Counted from the stretch's first letter, positions 49,685 through 59,599 are shown. The stretch is DNA of 64,000 nucleotides from Desulfuromonas sp. DDH964 (GCF_001611275.1 NZ_CP015080.1:992001-1056000); one strand, 5' to 3'. Notes: generated from the letters alone by a model not told the origin. A program made the numbers and translations.

Positions 49685-50907
49685 GTGCAGGCCGCCAGAT
49701 CACTCTCCTCTGCTGCCGGTTTCATCACTTCGGCAAGAACGCTGGTGGCGAAGCTTCCCCGCGGCAGGGCAAAGGTGAGCAGCAGGTCGGAGCCCTGCCG
49801 GGTGACGTTGACATCGGCCAGGGGCACCCGCAAGGGGCGGCGCTCTCCTTCCATGCTGAGCCCTTCGCCGAGGCGAAAGTCGGCGGGGCAGAGCTTCTCC
49901 TTGTCGAGCAGCGCTCGCTCCAGCAGGCCGGCCTGACCCGCTGCGAGGGTCACCTTGTAGCCGAAAAGGGGGGCGGAGGGGCTGATCTCGAAGGCGTCGG
50001 CCCGGGGCTGTTCGGCGGCGGGGTCAAGCACCGAAAAGCAGGCGCCGTTGGCGTGTTTATAGGCGAGGTCGCCGCTCCAGAGGGTGCCGAGAGAGGTAAG
50101 GCGCATGGTCACCAGGCGATCGAAGAGGTGCGATTGCAGGGCTGAAAGGTAGAGCCGCAGGAGTTTGCGCGGCAGCCCCATGAGTGCTGCCCTGGTAGAG
50201 CTGCCGTCCCGCAGCTGCTGCAGCATCCGCCGCTCGTCCCGGAAGCGCCGGGGGAGGGCTGCAAGGGCCGTTTCGATATCGCCGTTGCTGAACGCCTCTG
50301 CCGCCTGGCGCCAGCGCGGGTTGCTGATCGCCTCCGGGGTGCCGAGGATCTCGCGGACCGCGACGTCGAACTCCCCCTGCAGCAGGGCGCGGCCAACCCG
50401 GTGAGAATTGCCGAGGGCACCATAGCGCTGCGGGCCGAAGCGGTTGGGGACGCCGAGGTCCGCCAGCACATGGAGAATATCAAGGGCCGCATCAAGAGCG
50501 CCGGGTCCGACATCGCGAACGCGGATGACAAAACGATTGCCGGCCAGGTGGCCGGTGCGAAGCTTGTTGCGGTGGCGGGTGGCACTGAGGATGCGGACCC
50601 CGGGAATCGTCAGCGCCAGGGCGCGCGCCGCATCGACACCGGGCACCGAGATCGTCTGCCGGGTGGTCGCCCGGGCGTCCTTGAGCCCGGCGTAGCCGAG
50701 TTCCCGCTCCTTGACCCCCAACGCCCGGGAGACCTGCTGGAGCAGGTCAAAGGTCGTCAACCCGGTCTTCTCGACCTCGAGGTAGAGGTGATCGCCCTCC
50801 CCGCAGGGGGGATAGAGGGGGATCTCCTCTACCCGGAAGTCCTCAGGCGAAACCTTGATGCGCCCGCCGATGCCGGGGAGGGAAGCGGTCAAAAAGGTCT
50901 CAGCCAT
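49675..50907 (-). CDS. truD: tRNA pseudouridine(13) synthase
   Basis: TruD makes pseudouridine 13 in tRNA-Glu. The 410-residue product has the catalytic motif GYAGLKDARATTRQ near residue 71 (catalytic Asp in KDA) and NRFGPQRYG near 148, diagnostic for TruD. The ATG at 50907 overlaps the trmB stop by 8 bp. Both genes modify tRNA, so they form a functional pair. Confidence 0.96.
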   Translation of the reverse strand: MAETFLTASLPGIGGRIKVSPEDFRVEEIPLYPPCGEGDHLYLEVEKTGLTTFDLLQQVSRALGVKERELGYAGLKDARATTRQTISVPGVDAARALALTIPGVRILSATRHRNKLRTGHLAGNRFVIRVRDVGPGALDAALDILHVLADLGVPNRFGPQRYGALGNSHRVGRALLQGEFDVAVREILGTPEAISNPRWRQAAEAFSNGDIETALAALPRRFRDERRMLQQLRDGSSTRAALMGLPRKLLRLYLSALQSHLFDRLVTMRLTSLGTLWSGDLAYKHANGACFSVLDPAAEQPRADAFEISPSAPLFGYKVTLAAGQAGLLERALLDKEKLCPADFRLGEGLSMEGERRPLRVPLADVNVTRQGSDLLLTFALPRGSFATSVLAEVMKPAAEESDLAACTVA

Positions 50908-51601
50908 TGCCGGCGTTGCTCCAGCGAACCCTGAATCCGGTTTGCACCGCCGGCAGTTCGGCCGGGTCGGCCAGCCAGCACGGGTCGCGGTAAGCGTGGA
51001 GAAAGTGGATCGGCTGGCCGTGCTCGAGGAAGCGGCGCATGTACTTGGAGCGGGGGTAGCCCGGCAGGTCGGTGACGACCGGGGCCGGGAGGCGGTTGCG
51101 AAACCCGGGGAGGGTCGCGATCTGCTCGGCGACCTCGGCGGCATAGTCGGCTATGTCGCTGCTGAAGAAGAGCTCACCGGTCGGCGCCAGGTGATAGAGG
51201 AGGGTTTGCAGGAAATCCCGGTTGACCAGGCGCCGCTTGCGGTGACGTTTCTTGGGCCAGGGGTCGGGACAGTTGATGTAGATTGCCGCCAGCTCGCCGG
51301 GCTTGCAGAAGTGAACGAGAAGGTAACGGGCTTCGAGGCGCAGGACGCGGACGTTGTCGAGGCCCTCTTTTTCCAGGCGGCGGCAGGTTTTCAGGCAACC
51401 CTTGTTGTAAATGTCGATAGCGAGGAAATTGGACTCGGGTTTTTCCCTCGCCAACTGCAGGATGAAGTCGCCGATGCCACAGCCGATTTCCAGCTCCAGC
51501 GGAGCCTTGCGGGAAAAGAGACCGGAGAGATCAGCGCTGGTAGCGAGGACCTCTTCAGGGACGAAGAGTGCTGAATCGATCGGGATGATTCGCTGGGTCA
51601 T
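50900..51601 (-). CDS. trmB: tRNA (guanine-N7-)-methyltransferase
   Basis: TrmB methylates G46 of tRNA. The 233-residue product has the SAM-binding LELEIGCGIGDFILQLA near residue 35 and the signature INCPDPWPKKRHRKRRLVN near 108. The start at 51601 matches the family; an IS element begins only 24 bp upstream, so native leader and promoter are displaced and no good ribosome site is visible. Confidence 0.96.
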   Translation of the reverse strand: MTQRIIPIDSALFVPEEVLATSADLSGLFSRKAPLELEIGCGIGDFILQLAREKPESNFLAIDIYNKGCLKTCRRLEKEGLDNVRVLRLEARYLLVHFCKPGELAAIYINCPDPWPKKRHRKRRLVNRDFLQTLLYHLAPTGELFFSSDIADYAAEVAEQIATLPGFRNRLPAPVVTDLPGYPRSKYMRRFLEHGQPIHFLHAYRDPCWLADPAELPAVQTGFRVRWSNAGNG

Positions 51602-51659
51602 GGGCAGGGTCCGTTTCTCGGCGGTGTAGCGGAACCGGTTCCTTGGACACAAGTTTAGA

Positions 51660-52529
51660 TTATGCCGCCTGACGGATTTCGTCGGGCGACCTGAAGCCGT
51701 TTTTCTCGACACGCCATTCGCTGTTGTAAAGCTCAACGAAGGTTTTTACTGCGTTGCGAACATCATCGACATTGCGGAATACTCGGCCATAGATGGCTTG
51801 CTCTTTCAAGGTGCGATTGAACCGTTCGGCCACTCCGTTGGTCTGAGGTTCGGCAACGAAGGCAAAGCTGGGAGTGATCCCCCAGAACTTGATTTGGTTC
51901 TGAAAATGGTCGGAGAGGTACTGGGGGCCATGATCCATACGCAGGGATAGCCCTCGGGCAATTCCTTTTTCTACGCTGCCGTAAAGGCGGCTCAGGGCCA
52001 TGGACAGCGGTTGAAGGGCGGCATAACGGTCGCCGGTCTTACACACATGCCAGCCGACGCATTCGGCGTTCCAGTGCTCCACGGCGGTAAAGATCCAGAC
52101 CCAGCCCTCGTCAAGAGTGAAGACGCGAGTACCATCGGTGCCCCACATCAGGTTGGGGGCCAGGGTGATGATCTTGCCATCATGCGTCTTGGCGGCCTTG
52201 GGACGACCCCGGTGCGGAGAAAGCAGATGGTTCTCGCGCATGAGCCGCAGAACCCGTTTGCGTGGCACGCGGTGGCCATCGCGGTAGCGTAACCGCCCCC
52301 AGACCTTGCGGTGCCCCTCGCCCGTGAACGGAGAGGCGGCCAGGTCATCACGGATCAGAGCCAACAGGTTCTCGTCGCTGATTAACGGCCTTGGGCCACG
52401 ACGTTTGAGAACCGCTGGCGCAACCGGGCGCGAGGCATGGTAGAACGAGGAGCGAGCCTGCTCCCAGATAGCGCAAACCCGTTGAACGCCGTAGGGCCTG
52501 TCGGCTCCCAGGGAGATCGTTTGGCTCAT
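51660..52529 (-). CDS. transposase OrfB, integrase (rve) core
   Basis: The 289-residue product has the DDE integrase core: first D in MWGTDGTRVF near 129, second D in RMDHGPQYLSD near 198 and E in NGVAERFNRTLKEQ near 233, the usual D-D-35-E pattern. A helix-turn-helix-like region lies upstream. The ATG overlaps the orfA stop as ATGA, consistent with translational coupling; a -1 shift at the AAATGA site would also fuse the frames. The gene is intact. Confidence 0.92.
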   Translation of the reverse strand: MSQTISLGADRPYGVQRVCAIWEQARSSFYHASRPVAPAVLKRRGPRPLISDENLLALIRDDLAASPFTGEGHRKVWGRLRYRDGHRVPRKRVLRLMRENHLLSPHRGRPKAAKTHDGKIITLAPNLMWGTDGTRVFTLDEGWVWIFTAVEHWNAECVGWHVCKTGDRYAALQPLSMALSRLYGSVEKGIARGLSLRMDHGPQYLSDHFQNQIKFWGITPSFAFVAEPQTNGVAERFNRTLKEQAIYGRVFRNVDDVRNAVKTFVELYNSEWRVEKNGFRSPDEIRQAA

Positions 52530-52867
52530 TTCGACGACCTCCGTTTGGCTAAAGGGCCGGGTTTTTTAACCCGTTCCCACAGCAGTTCGTTCTCCATGGT
52601 CAACTCGCCGATCCGGCGCATGGCCTGGTTGAGTTCCGCCTGAACGGGATCGTTCTGGCGCTTTTTCAGCGACTCATCGATCCCGGCCAACGCTTTCTCC
52701 CGCCACTGCTCCAGGCGGTAGATCTCAATACTCAGCTCGCGGGACAGCTCGTCCACCGATTCGCCCCGCAGCAGACGCAGGACAACTTCACGCTTGCGGG
52801 CAGCACTCCAGCGTTGTCCCTCGGCCAACGGCCCTGTAACGGTTTCGTTCTGGTTCTGTTTGGTCAT
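52526..52867 (-). CDS. transposase OrfA, helix-turn-helix subunit
   Basis: The 113-residue product has a helix-turn-helix (KREVVLRLLRGESVDELSRELSIEIYRLEQWREKAL, about 26-60) and a C-terminal helical tail (QAELNQAMRRIGELTMENELLWERV) like IS3-type OrfA leucine zippers. The ATG at 52867 follows an AGGAG site at 7 bp. It overlaps orfB by 4 bp. Confidence 0.9.
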   Translation of the reverse strand: MTKQNQNETVTGPLAEGQRWSAARKREVVLRLLRGESVDELSRELSIEIYRLEQWREKALAGIDESLKKRQNDPVQAELNQAMRRIGELTMENELLWERVKKPGPLAKRRSSK

Positions 52868-53005
52868 TTTCAATCTCCTTGGACACGAGGACTTTACCCC
52901 AATTCAGTGTCCAAGAAAACCGACGCCGCCCCACCGTTTCTCGGCGGTCAGCATTGCTCGCGGACGTTACCACAGGGAGGTGGTTTTTTCAACCACGGAG
53001 GGAGG

Positions 53006-53323
53006 TTAGCGGAGTTCGGCGAGGAAATCGACAAGGGTTTCGATGTCATTGGCCGGGAGGTGGTTGAAGGCTGGCATGCTGCCGTCGCTGTTGCGGCTGC
53101 GCGGGTCGAGGAGCTGTTGCCGGAGCTGTTCCCGGGACAATCTCGCGCCCACCCCCGTCAGGTCTGGCCCGACCGTCCCCCCCTCACCGCCGAGGCGGTG
53201 ACAGCCCTTGCACCCCTGCGCGTTGAGAAGCTCTCGGGCCTGGGCCTCATCGGCCGCTGCCGTCTGGGTCAGGGCCAGGGCGGAAAAGAGCAGGAAGGGG
53301 AGCAACAGGTAGCGTGACATCAT
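53006..53323 (-). CDS. small monoheme cytochrome c
   Basis: The 105-residue product has a signal peptide (cleavage likely after A24), one heme site C38-K-G-C41-H42 and a distal ligand methionine in DGSMPAFNHLP near 84. It is a class I periplasmic c-type cytochrome similar to short electron shuttles. Two ATGs, at 53323 and 53320, could start it. It is the last gene of the minus-strand run that begins with the sensor kinase at 58378, but its link to acetate transport is only by position. The gap 52934-53005 holds only the IS flank. Confidence 0.9.
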   Translation of the reverse strand: MMSRYLLLPFLLFSALALTQTAAADEAQARELLNAQGCKGCHRLGGEGGTVGPDLTGVGARLSREQLRQQLLDPRSRNSDGSMPAFNHLPANDIETLVDFLAELR

Positions 53324-53413
53324 CGAGCTCCAAGGTATGCCAGCTGTCGGATGATCGGCGGCGCCCCCCGGCGAATCAGGGACAGCGGCGAGCCCTTTGC
53401 GCCTCGGGGCGCA

Positions 53414-53450
53414 GTAAAACGAAACCCCGCCATCCGGGACCGGCGGCGGG
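53414..53450 (-). terminator. terminator after the small membrane-protein gene
   Basis: CCCCGCC (53424-53430) pairs with GGCGGGG (53444-53450). On the minus strand it is followed by TTTCGTTTT. It lies 26 bp after the stop codon and would separate this gene from cytochrome c. Confidence 0.6.
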
Positions 53451-53476
53451 GCCTGTTGACCATGACAGAAACCGGC

Positions 53477-53860
53477 TCAGGGGACGGCGGTAGAAAAATA
53501 ATGCTCGTGCGCGTCCGACTGCTGGATGGCCTCGCTGAAGCTGACGCCGGCCGGCTTCATGATGATGATCGCCATGATGCCGATGATCAGCAGGGCGGCG
53601 CTCCAGTTGAGGAGGGCGGTCAGCCAGGGCCAGTCGGCCTCCACCTTGGTCCGGGGCTCCTCATCGCTGTTCGGTTCCTCGTCGCCGCGCGCGCGCGCGG
53701 AGCGCCGCAGCAGCCGCCCCGACGTCAGAAAGATCAGGGCGGAAACGACGAACTGGGGCATGACCTCGATCGAAAGGGTCCCGGTGGCAAGCATTACCCC
53801 GTAAAAGGCCATGGCGCAAAGGCCGAGCAGGGTCAGGTGTTGGCTCATTTTGGCATTCAT
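53477..53860 (-). CDS. small membrane protein, function unknown
   Basis: The 127-residue product has three likely membrane segments (about 8-28, 34-48 and 86-102) and a charged loop rich in Arg and Asp between them (about 50-70). I do not recognise a family. It lies between satP (109 bp upstream) and cytochrome c, in the same direction. A (CG)7 run in the loop coding region is only the Ala-Arg codons. A role near SatP is possible but unproven. Confidence 0.65.
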   Translation of the reverse strand: MNAKMSQHLTLLGLCAMAFYGVMLATGTLSIEVMPQFVVSALIFLTSGRLLRRSARARGDEEPNSDEEPRTKVEADWPWLTALLNWSAALLIIGIMAIIIMKPAGVSFSEAIQQSDAHEHYFSTAVP

Positions 53861-53969
53861 CGCTTACCCTTGCAGCGCAGGTCGTACCGGGTTGCGCTGC
53901 CTTAATTTTCGCAATTTCCTCGCTAAAATTACCCGGCGGCGCAGAGAATGTCAAGCCTCGCGGCAGCGG

Positions 53970-54563
53970 TCAGGGGGTGCCGACCGGGGTGCGGGTTGCT
54001 GTCTGGCGGCGACGACCGGCCTCGAAGAGGAGTCGCAGAGTGCCGTTGTGCAGGGCGACCACTCCGGCAGCCAGGGCGAGCCAGCCGCCAGCCATGCGCG
54101 GCAGGGGCGCGGCGCCGAGTTCACCGACGGCGAGGAGGAGCAGGCTTGCCAGCAGCAGGCCAAGGGTCGCCTGCAGACCTCGCCCCCCCTGTTCAACGCC
54201 GACAAAGAGGACCGCGGTAAAGAGCCCCCAGATCGCCAGGTAGGCTCCGGTCGAGATGGTTGCCGGGGAATGGCCGTAGCCGGCGGCCGGCAGGGCAATC
54301 ATGCCCAGCAGCGAGAGCCAGAAGAGGCCGTAGGCGATGCCGACAACCGCGCCGAGGGGGGAGTGGTGCCGCCAGTCGGCGATCCCGGTCAGGACCAGGC
54401 CGATCCCGCCGTAAAAGAGGCCGGTACCGAGCAGTCGTGGGTCAAGGGTGAAGAGGCCGCAGTTGTGGAGCCCGTAAAGGCTGGCCGTCGCACCGAGGAA
54501 GAGCAGGGCAAGGGGGGCCGGCGGCAGTGACAGCTGCGGTTCGTGGCGGGAAGTTTCAGGCAT
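53970..54563 (-). CDS. satP: acetate/succinate channel, GPR1/FUN34/YaaH (SatP) family
   Basis: The 197-residue product has six membrane helices and the AceTr family pattern. The signature NPAPLGL at the N-terminus appears as PPAPLALLFLGAT near residue 14, with the usual Asn replaced. SatP-type proteins move acetate and succinate across the inner membrane. An AAGGAGG site precedes the ATG at 54563. It follows the NtrC-type gene and has a sigma-54 promoter and candidate enhancer sites of its own. Confidence 0.9.
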   Translation of the reverse strand: MPETSRHEPQLSLPPAPLALLFLGATASLYGLHNCGLFTLDPRLLGTGLFYGGIGLVLTGIADWRHHSPLGAVVGIAYGLFWLSLLGMIALPAAGYGHSPATISTGAYLAIWGLFTAVLFVGVEQGGRGLQATLGLLLASLLLLAVGELGAAPLPRMAGGWLALAAGVVALHNGTLRLLFEAGRRRQTATRTPVGTP

Positions 54564-54599
54564 GAAGTCCTCCTTGAGCGCCTTGGGCGGAAGCCCGGC

Positions 54600-54633
54600 G
54601 TGGGGTCGGCTGTCCCTCAACAACCGACCCCAC
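54600..54633 (-). promoter_or_regulatory. hairpin in the satP leader
   Basis: GTGGGGTCGG (54600-54609) and its perfect complement (54624-54633) form a 10-bp stem with a 14-nt loop. With transcription starting near 54659, it lies in the satP leader, about 37 nt before the ATG, and may affect RNA stability or ribosome access. Confidence 0.6.
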
Positions 54634-54669
54634 CTGGTGCCGAGAGATGGAGTAACGTGGTTTTGTTTT

Positions 54670-54686
54670 AGCAACCGGCGTACCAA
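54670..54686 (-). promoter_or_regulatory. sigma-54 promoter of satP
   Basis: The minus strand reads TTGGTACGCCGGTTGCT. The invariant GG (-24) and GC (-12) are separated by exactly 10 bp, and it differs from the consensus TTGGCACG-N4-TTGCW at one base. Start of transcription should be near 54659, about 100 bp before the satP ATG. Confidence 0.8.
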
Positions 54687-54780
54687 CTCCGAGGATTCGG
54701 GGAAAAAATTAATTTACCTTTAAAAACAAAGGTTTTGCGCCATCCGCCGCCAGCGTCGGCGCGCGTTGCGAAGGGTATCA

Positions 54781-54964
54781 TTTTGCAGCTTTGCAAAAAA
54801 CGGGCGGCCAGCGGCCGGACGGAACCAGGCCGAAAGTCGCCGGAAGTATTTTGCCCCCAGAAAATAGGCTTTAAATTCAAATAGTTGGGGTTTGTTTTGA
54901 GCGGGCGGGTCGGCGGATTTGCGGGAGAGCAAAAGCGCTGGTGCGTTTTTGCAGTTGTGCGAAG
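54781..54964. promoter_or_regulatory. three TTTGC-N6-GCRAA inverted repeats, candidate enhancer sites
   Basis: TTTTGCA-GCTT-TGCAAAA (54781-54798) is perfect, TTTGC-GGGAGA-GCAAAA lies at 54918-54934, and TTTTGCA-GTTG-TGCGAAG (54947-54964) has one mismatched arm. All share TTTGC-N6-GC(A/G)AA spacing. They lie 118 to 283 bp upstream of the sigma-54 -12 box, where bacterial enhancer-binding proteins attach, and after the stop codon of an NtrC-family gene. The remainder of the 427-bp gap shows no gene. Confidence 0.65.
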
Positions 54965-54990
54965 GTTGCGGGGTGCCCCGGGGGGCAGGC

Positions 54991-56370
<1,380 letters not shown>

Positions 56371-56410
56371 TCTTTGGGCCCCGTGAAGGAGGAAAAGTCA
56401 AGCTCGCGCA

Positions 56411-58378
56411 TCAGTCGTGGTCGCGGTCGACGGGAAGTATGACGCTGATGGTGGTGCCGACGCCGACGCTGCTTTCCAGGTGGATCCGGCCGTGGTGCAA
56501 TTCGACAATCTGCCGGGTAATCGCCAGGCCAAGACCGGTCCCGCGCGCCTTGGTGGTGAAGAAGGGTTCAAAAATCCGTTCCTGGTAATCGCTCGGGATA
56601 CCCGCGCCAGTGTCGCTGAAAACCATCTTCACCCGGCCCGGTTCGTCCTGCTCGGTGCGGATGGTGAGGGTTCCCCCTTCGGGCATGGCGGCGCCGGCAT
56701 TGAGGATCAGGTTGATCGCCACCTGCCGCAGCTGGTCGCCGTCGGCGAGCAGTTGCGGCAGGTCCGTCGCCAATTGGCGCTCGATGGTGACGTGGTGCAG
56801 GTCGGCGTGATTGGCGGCGAAATCCGCGATCTGGCCGAGGAGCAGGTTGAGGTCGGTCTCTTCCAGGTTCGGTTTCGGGGTGCGCGCATAGCTGAGCAGG
56901 TCCTGGACGATCTTCTTGCAGCGTTTGCTCTCCCGCTTGATCTCGTGGATGTAATGATAGTGGGGGTCTTCGGGGGCGAGTTTCCCCTCCAGGTAGCTGG
57001 CGTAGCCGAGAATGACCCCGAGGGGGTTGTTGATCTCGTGGGCGACCCCCGAGGAGAGGACGCCGAGGGAGGCCATCTTCCCCTGCTGGGCGAGAGCCGT
57101 CTCCATCTCCTGGTTGCGCCGCATGATCCCCGTCATGCGGTTGAACGCCGCCGCGAGTTCGCCGAGCTCGTCGTTACTTTCGATTTCCACCTGCTGGTCG
57201 AGGCGTCCCTGCTTGATGCGGCGGATGACGGCAATCATGCGGTGGATCGGCTCGGTCAGCACCTTGGCAGCGAGAGAGACGGTCAGGACCGAGACCAGAC
57301 TCGCCATCAGGACCAGGACCAGGACGCTGGTGAGGGTCCGCCCCTTGATGGCATTCGCCTCCCGATAGAACTCATCTTCGTAGGAGCCGACCGCCACAAT
57401 CCAGTCCCAGGGGGCGAAATAGGCGTAGCGCACGATCTTCATGCGCGGCGCGCGGTCGCCGGCGTTCTGCCAGGGATAGCGAATCCAGCCGGTCTTGTTC
57501 TCGATCATCTCACGGATGAAGGCATGCCCGGAGCTGTCGCGAGCCTCGAGGTGATTTTCCCCTTCGGCGTCGGGGTGAATGGTAAAGGTCCCCTTGCCAT
57601 CCATGCAGTAAAGGTAGCCGGTCTGACCGACCTTCTTGCTTTTCAGCTTGGCCTTGAGCTCCTCGAAAGAGCGGCGCTCGAAGTCCATGTCCTCGTAGGT
57701 CTCTTCGAGGTAGCCGCTGGCGGCAATGATCCAGTCCCACTCCTTGAAATAGCGGAAGGCGGCGATCTTCTTGCGCGGCGCCCGGTCGCCGAGGACCGCA
57801 TTGCGCCAGGGATAGATGATGTACTGGACCTCGCCGCTGGTCGAGGCGACCGCCGAGCGGGCCATTTCGCGGATAAAGTAGCGGCCGTTCTCGTCCTGTT
57901 CGTCCCAGATGTTTTCCCCCTCGCGGGCGACATGCATGGCGAGGTCGCCGGTGCTGGTCATGGCGAAGATATAGCCGGTGTCGCCGACATTGACCCGGCG
58001 CAGCGCCTTCTTCGCCTCCTCCCGCGCGGCCGCGAGAGAGAGTCGCCCCCTGCGGTACTGGCGATCTTCACTCTCGACCAGGTTGTAGGCGATATTGTCG
58101 AGCGCAGCGAGGTCGCGGATGAAGATCTTCTGCTTGTCCTGCTTGTAGACCTGGAACTGCTGGTAGTGGGAGTTGAGCAGGTCGATGGCGAAGGTCGCCA
58201 TGTGATCGAGGTCGTCCTTGCTGGTCTGGGTAATTCCGAGGGAGGCCTGGCGCACGGCGATGTAACCGACCACGCTGCCGACGAGGACGATGGGGACGAT
58301 CACCAGCGGCAGCACCACCACCAGCATCTTCCAGCGCAGCTTCAGGTTGTTGACGAATTTGAAGAGGTGTCTACTCAT
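56411..58378 (-). CDS. double-Cache sensor histidine kinase
   Basis: The 655-residue product has a membrane segment (about 18-42), two tandem periplasmic Cache domains (about 45-215 and 225-350), a second membrane segment (about 360-380), HAMP, HisKA with H in GVAHEINNPLGVILG near 440 and HATPase (LILNAGAAMPEGG, DTGAGIP, TGLGLAITRQ). The two Cache units share GDRAPR and WDWI(I/V)A motifs, so they arose by duplication. Cache domains bind small organic acids and amino acids. It pairs with the NtrC-type regulator downstream. Confidence 0.94.
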   Translation of the reverse strand: MSRHLFKFVNNLKLRWKMLVVVLPLVIVPIVLVGSVVGYIAVRQASLGITQTSKDDLDHMATFAIDLLNSHYQQFQVYKQDKQKIFIRDLAALDNIAYNLVESEDRQYRRGRLSLAAAREEAKKALRRVNVGDTGYIFAMTSTGDLAMHVAREGENIWDEQDENGRYFIREMARSAVASTSGEVQYIIYPWRNAVLGDRAPRKKIAAFRYFKEWDWIIAASGYLEETYEDMDFERRSFEELKAKLKSKKVGQTGYLYCMDGKGTFTIHPDAEGENHLEARDSSGHAFIREMIENKTGWIRYPWQNAGDRAPRMKIVRYAYFAPWDWIVAVGSYEDEFYREANAIKGRTLTSVLVLVLMASLVSVLTVSLAAKVLTEPIHRMIAVIRRIKQGRLDQQVEIESNDELGELAAAFNRMTGIMRRNQEMETALAQQGKMASLGVLSSGVAHEINNPLGVILGYASYLEGKLAPEDPHYHYIHEIKRESKRCKKIVQDLLSYARTPKPNLEETDLNLLLGQIADFAANHADLHHVTIERQLATDLPQLLADGDQLRQVAINLILNAGAAMPEGGTLTIRTEQDEPGRVKMVFSDTGAGIPSDYQERIFEPFFTTKARGTGLGLAITRQIVELHHGRIHLESSVGVGTTISVILPVDRDHD

Positions 58379-58410
58379 GGGCCCCGGTAATTCTTTGGAA
58401 AAATTAACGA

Positions 58411-58440
58411 ATTATGCGGTATACGGGGTCCGGGTGTCAA
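58411..58440 (-). promoter_or_regulatory. promoter of the kinase-regulator operon
   Basis: On the minus strand TTGACA (58435-58440), 18 bp and CATAAT (58411-58416) lie 33 bp before the kinase ATG. It suggests the sensor pair is made from a sigma-70 promoter. Confidence 0.7.
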
Positions 58441-58459
58441 GGGCGCGGCGGCGCGAAGT

Positions 58460-59599
58460 TCACGGGTGGCGCTCGCTTTCGGCGACAGGGTCGGGGAGGG
58501 CGAAAGCCCGACGGTATTGGCGGATTTCGATGATGACGATTTTCAGGATGCTGGCCACCGGTACACCGATGATCATCCCCAGCACCCCGTAGAGTTTTCC
58601 CCCCATGACGATGGCGATAATCACCCAGATGGGATGAAGGTTCGAGACCCGGGAGATGAGGATCGGGATCAGCAGGAAGTTGTCGACGATGATCTGGGCG
58701 ATGAGGAAGTAGACGATGACAATCCACCAGAACTGGCCGCCCATGCCGAGATCGACCAGGGCGATGAGCAGGCCGGGGACCATGCCGATGAGCGGCCCGA
58801 TATAAGGGACCAGGTTGGTGACCCCGGCGAAGACGCCGAGGAAGATCGCATAGCGGATGTCGGTGAAGGAGAGGCCGATGGTGACCACCAGGCCGACAAT
58901 CGCCGCCTCGAGGATGCGGCCGCGGATGAAGTGAGAGAGCTGCCGGGTGACGAGGGCGGAGAGGTCGTGCGCCATTTCGAAATAACGGTTCGGCGCCAGG
59001 GCGATAAAGGTACGCATGATTTTGCGGCCGTCACGCAAAAAGAAGAAGGTAAAGAGCGGCACCATCAAAATCAGGCTGCCCAGCCGCAGCGCCTGGCGCG
59101 GCGACTGCACCAGGAGCTGGGCGACGAATTGCTCGACGGAGCGCCGCGAACGGCCGGCGAGGTCGTAATTCTCCATCAGTGGGAAGTGGGCCAGGAGAGT
59201 GGCCTGCAACTCCTTGAGGGCGGAGCCGAGCATCGCCGTGTAGCGGGGCAGGTCGATCTGGATCGATGCCCAGGTCTGCTGCCACTTGGGAATGAAGAGA
59301 CTGGTCAGCAGGCTGCCGGCGATGGTGAGCAGCAGGTAGACGAGCAGGATCGCCGTCGAGCGGCTGATCTCCTCCCGTTCGACAAAGCTGACTGCGGGTT
59401 GCAGCAGGAAGGTGAAGATCAGGGAGAGGAGCAGCGGAAGAAGCAGCCCGGAGGTCGCGTCCCTGGCGAGTTCGAGAATGGTCGATGCCGAGAAATAGAT
59501 CGCGAGGCCGCTGGCAATTGCCGCGGTCATGCTCAGGTAAAAGAGAAGATAATGGACCCGGCCCTGGCGCTGTTTCAGGAACTGCTCGGAAGCCTTCAT
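58460..59599 (-). CDS. AI-2E family transporter
   Basis: The 379-residue product has the AI-2E/PerM layout with about eight membrane segments and conserved GVFAGVTNLVPYIGPLIGMVP near residue 263 and GGKLYGVLGMIIGVPVAS near 335. Members export autoinducer-2, or act as sodium/proton antiporters or small-solute transporters; the substrate cannot be assigned. The start overlaps the cNMP-binding gene stop by 4 bp. The gene is coupled to it. Confidence 0.93.
   Translation of the reverse strand: MKASEQFLKQRQGRVHYLLFYLSMTAAIASGLAIYFSASTILELARDATSGLLLPLLLSLIFTFLLQPAVSFVEREEISRSTAILLVYLLLTIAGSLLTSLFIPKWQQTWASIQIDLPRYTAMLGSALKELQATLLAHFPLMENYDLAGRSRRSVEQFVAQLLVQSPRQALRLGSLILMVPLFTFFFLRDGRKIMRTFIALAPNRYFEMAHDLSALVTRQLSHFIRGRILEAAIVGLVVTIGLSFTDIRYAIFLGVFAGVTNLVPYIGPLIGMVPGLLIALVDLGMGGQFWWIVIVYFLIAQIIVDNFLLIPILISRVSNLHPIWVIIAIVMGGKLYGVLGMIIGVPVASILKIVIIEIRQYRRAFALPDPVAESERHP

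Larger units (their letters stand above)
51625..52933 (-). mobile_element. IS3/IS481-like insertion sequence with a 15-bp flanking repeat
   Basis: Two overlapping transposase genes lie between imperfect terminal repeats: the left reads TG-TA-GCGG..CGGTT..CTTGGACAC, the right (reverse complement) TG-GG-GCGG..CGGTT..CTTGGACAC, giving 5'-TG...CA-3' ends. CCGTTTCTCGGCGGT occurs directly outside both ends (51611-51625 and 52934-52948; the last T is ambiguous). The two-gene layout is IS3-like, but a 14-15-bp duplication is long for IS3 (usually 3-5 bp) and fits IS481 better. Confidence 0.8.

Noticed and set aside
52520..52535. Programmed -1 frameshift joining OrfA and OrfB
   Set aside because: The AAATGA overlap would allow it, but no strong slippery heptamer or downstream hairpin was seen. 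Stop-start coupling by ATGA is the simpler reading, so fusion is left open.
53686..53699. (CG)7 run as a structural DNA element
   Set aside because: It lies inside codons for a charged loop of the small membrane protein and is explained by Ala and Arg codons.
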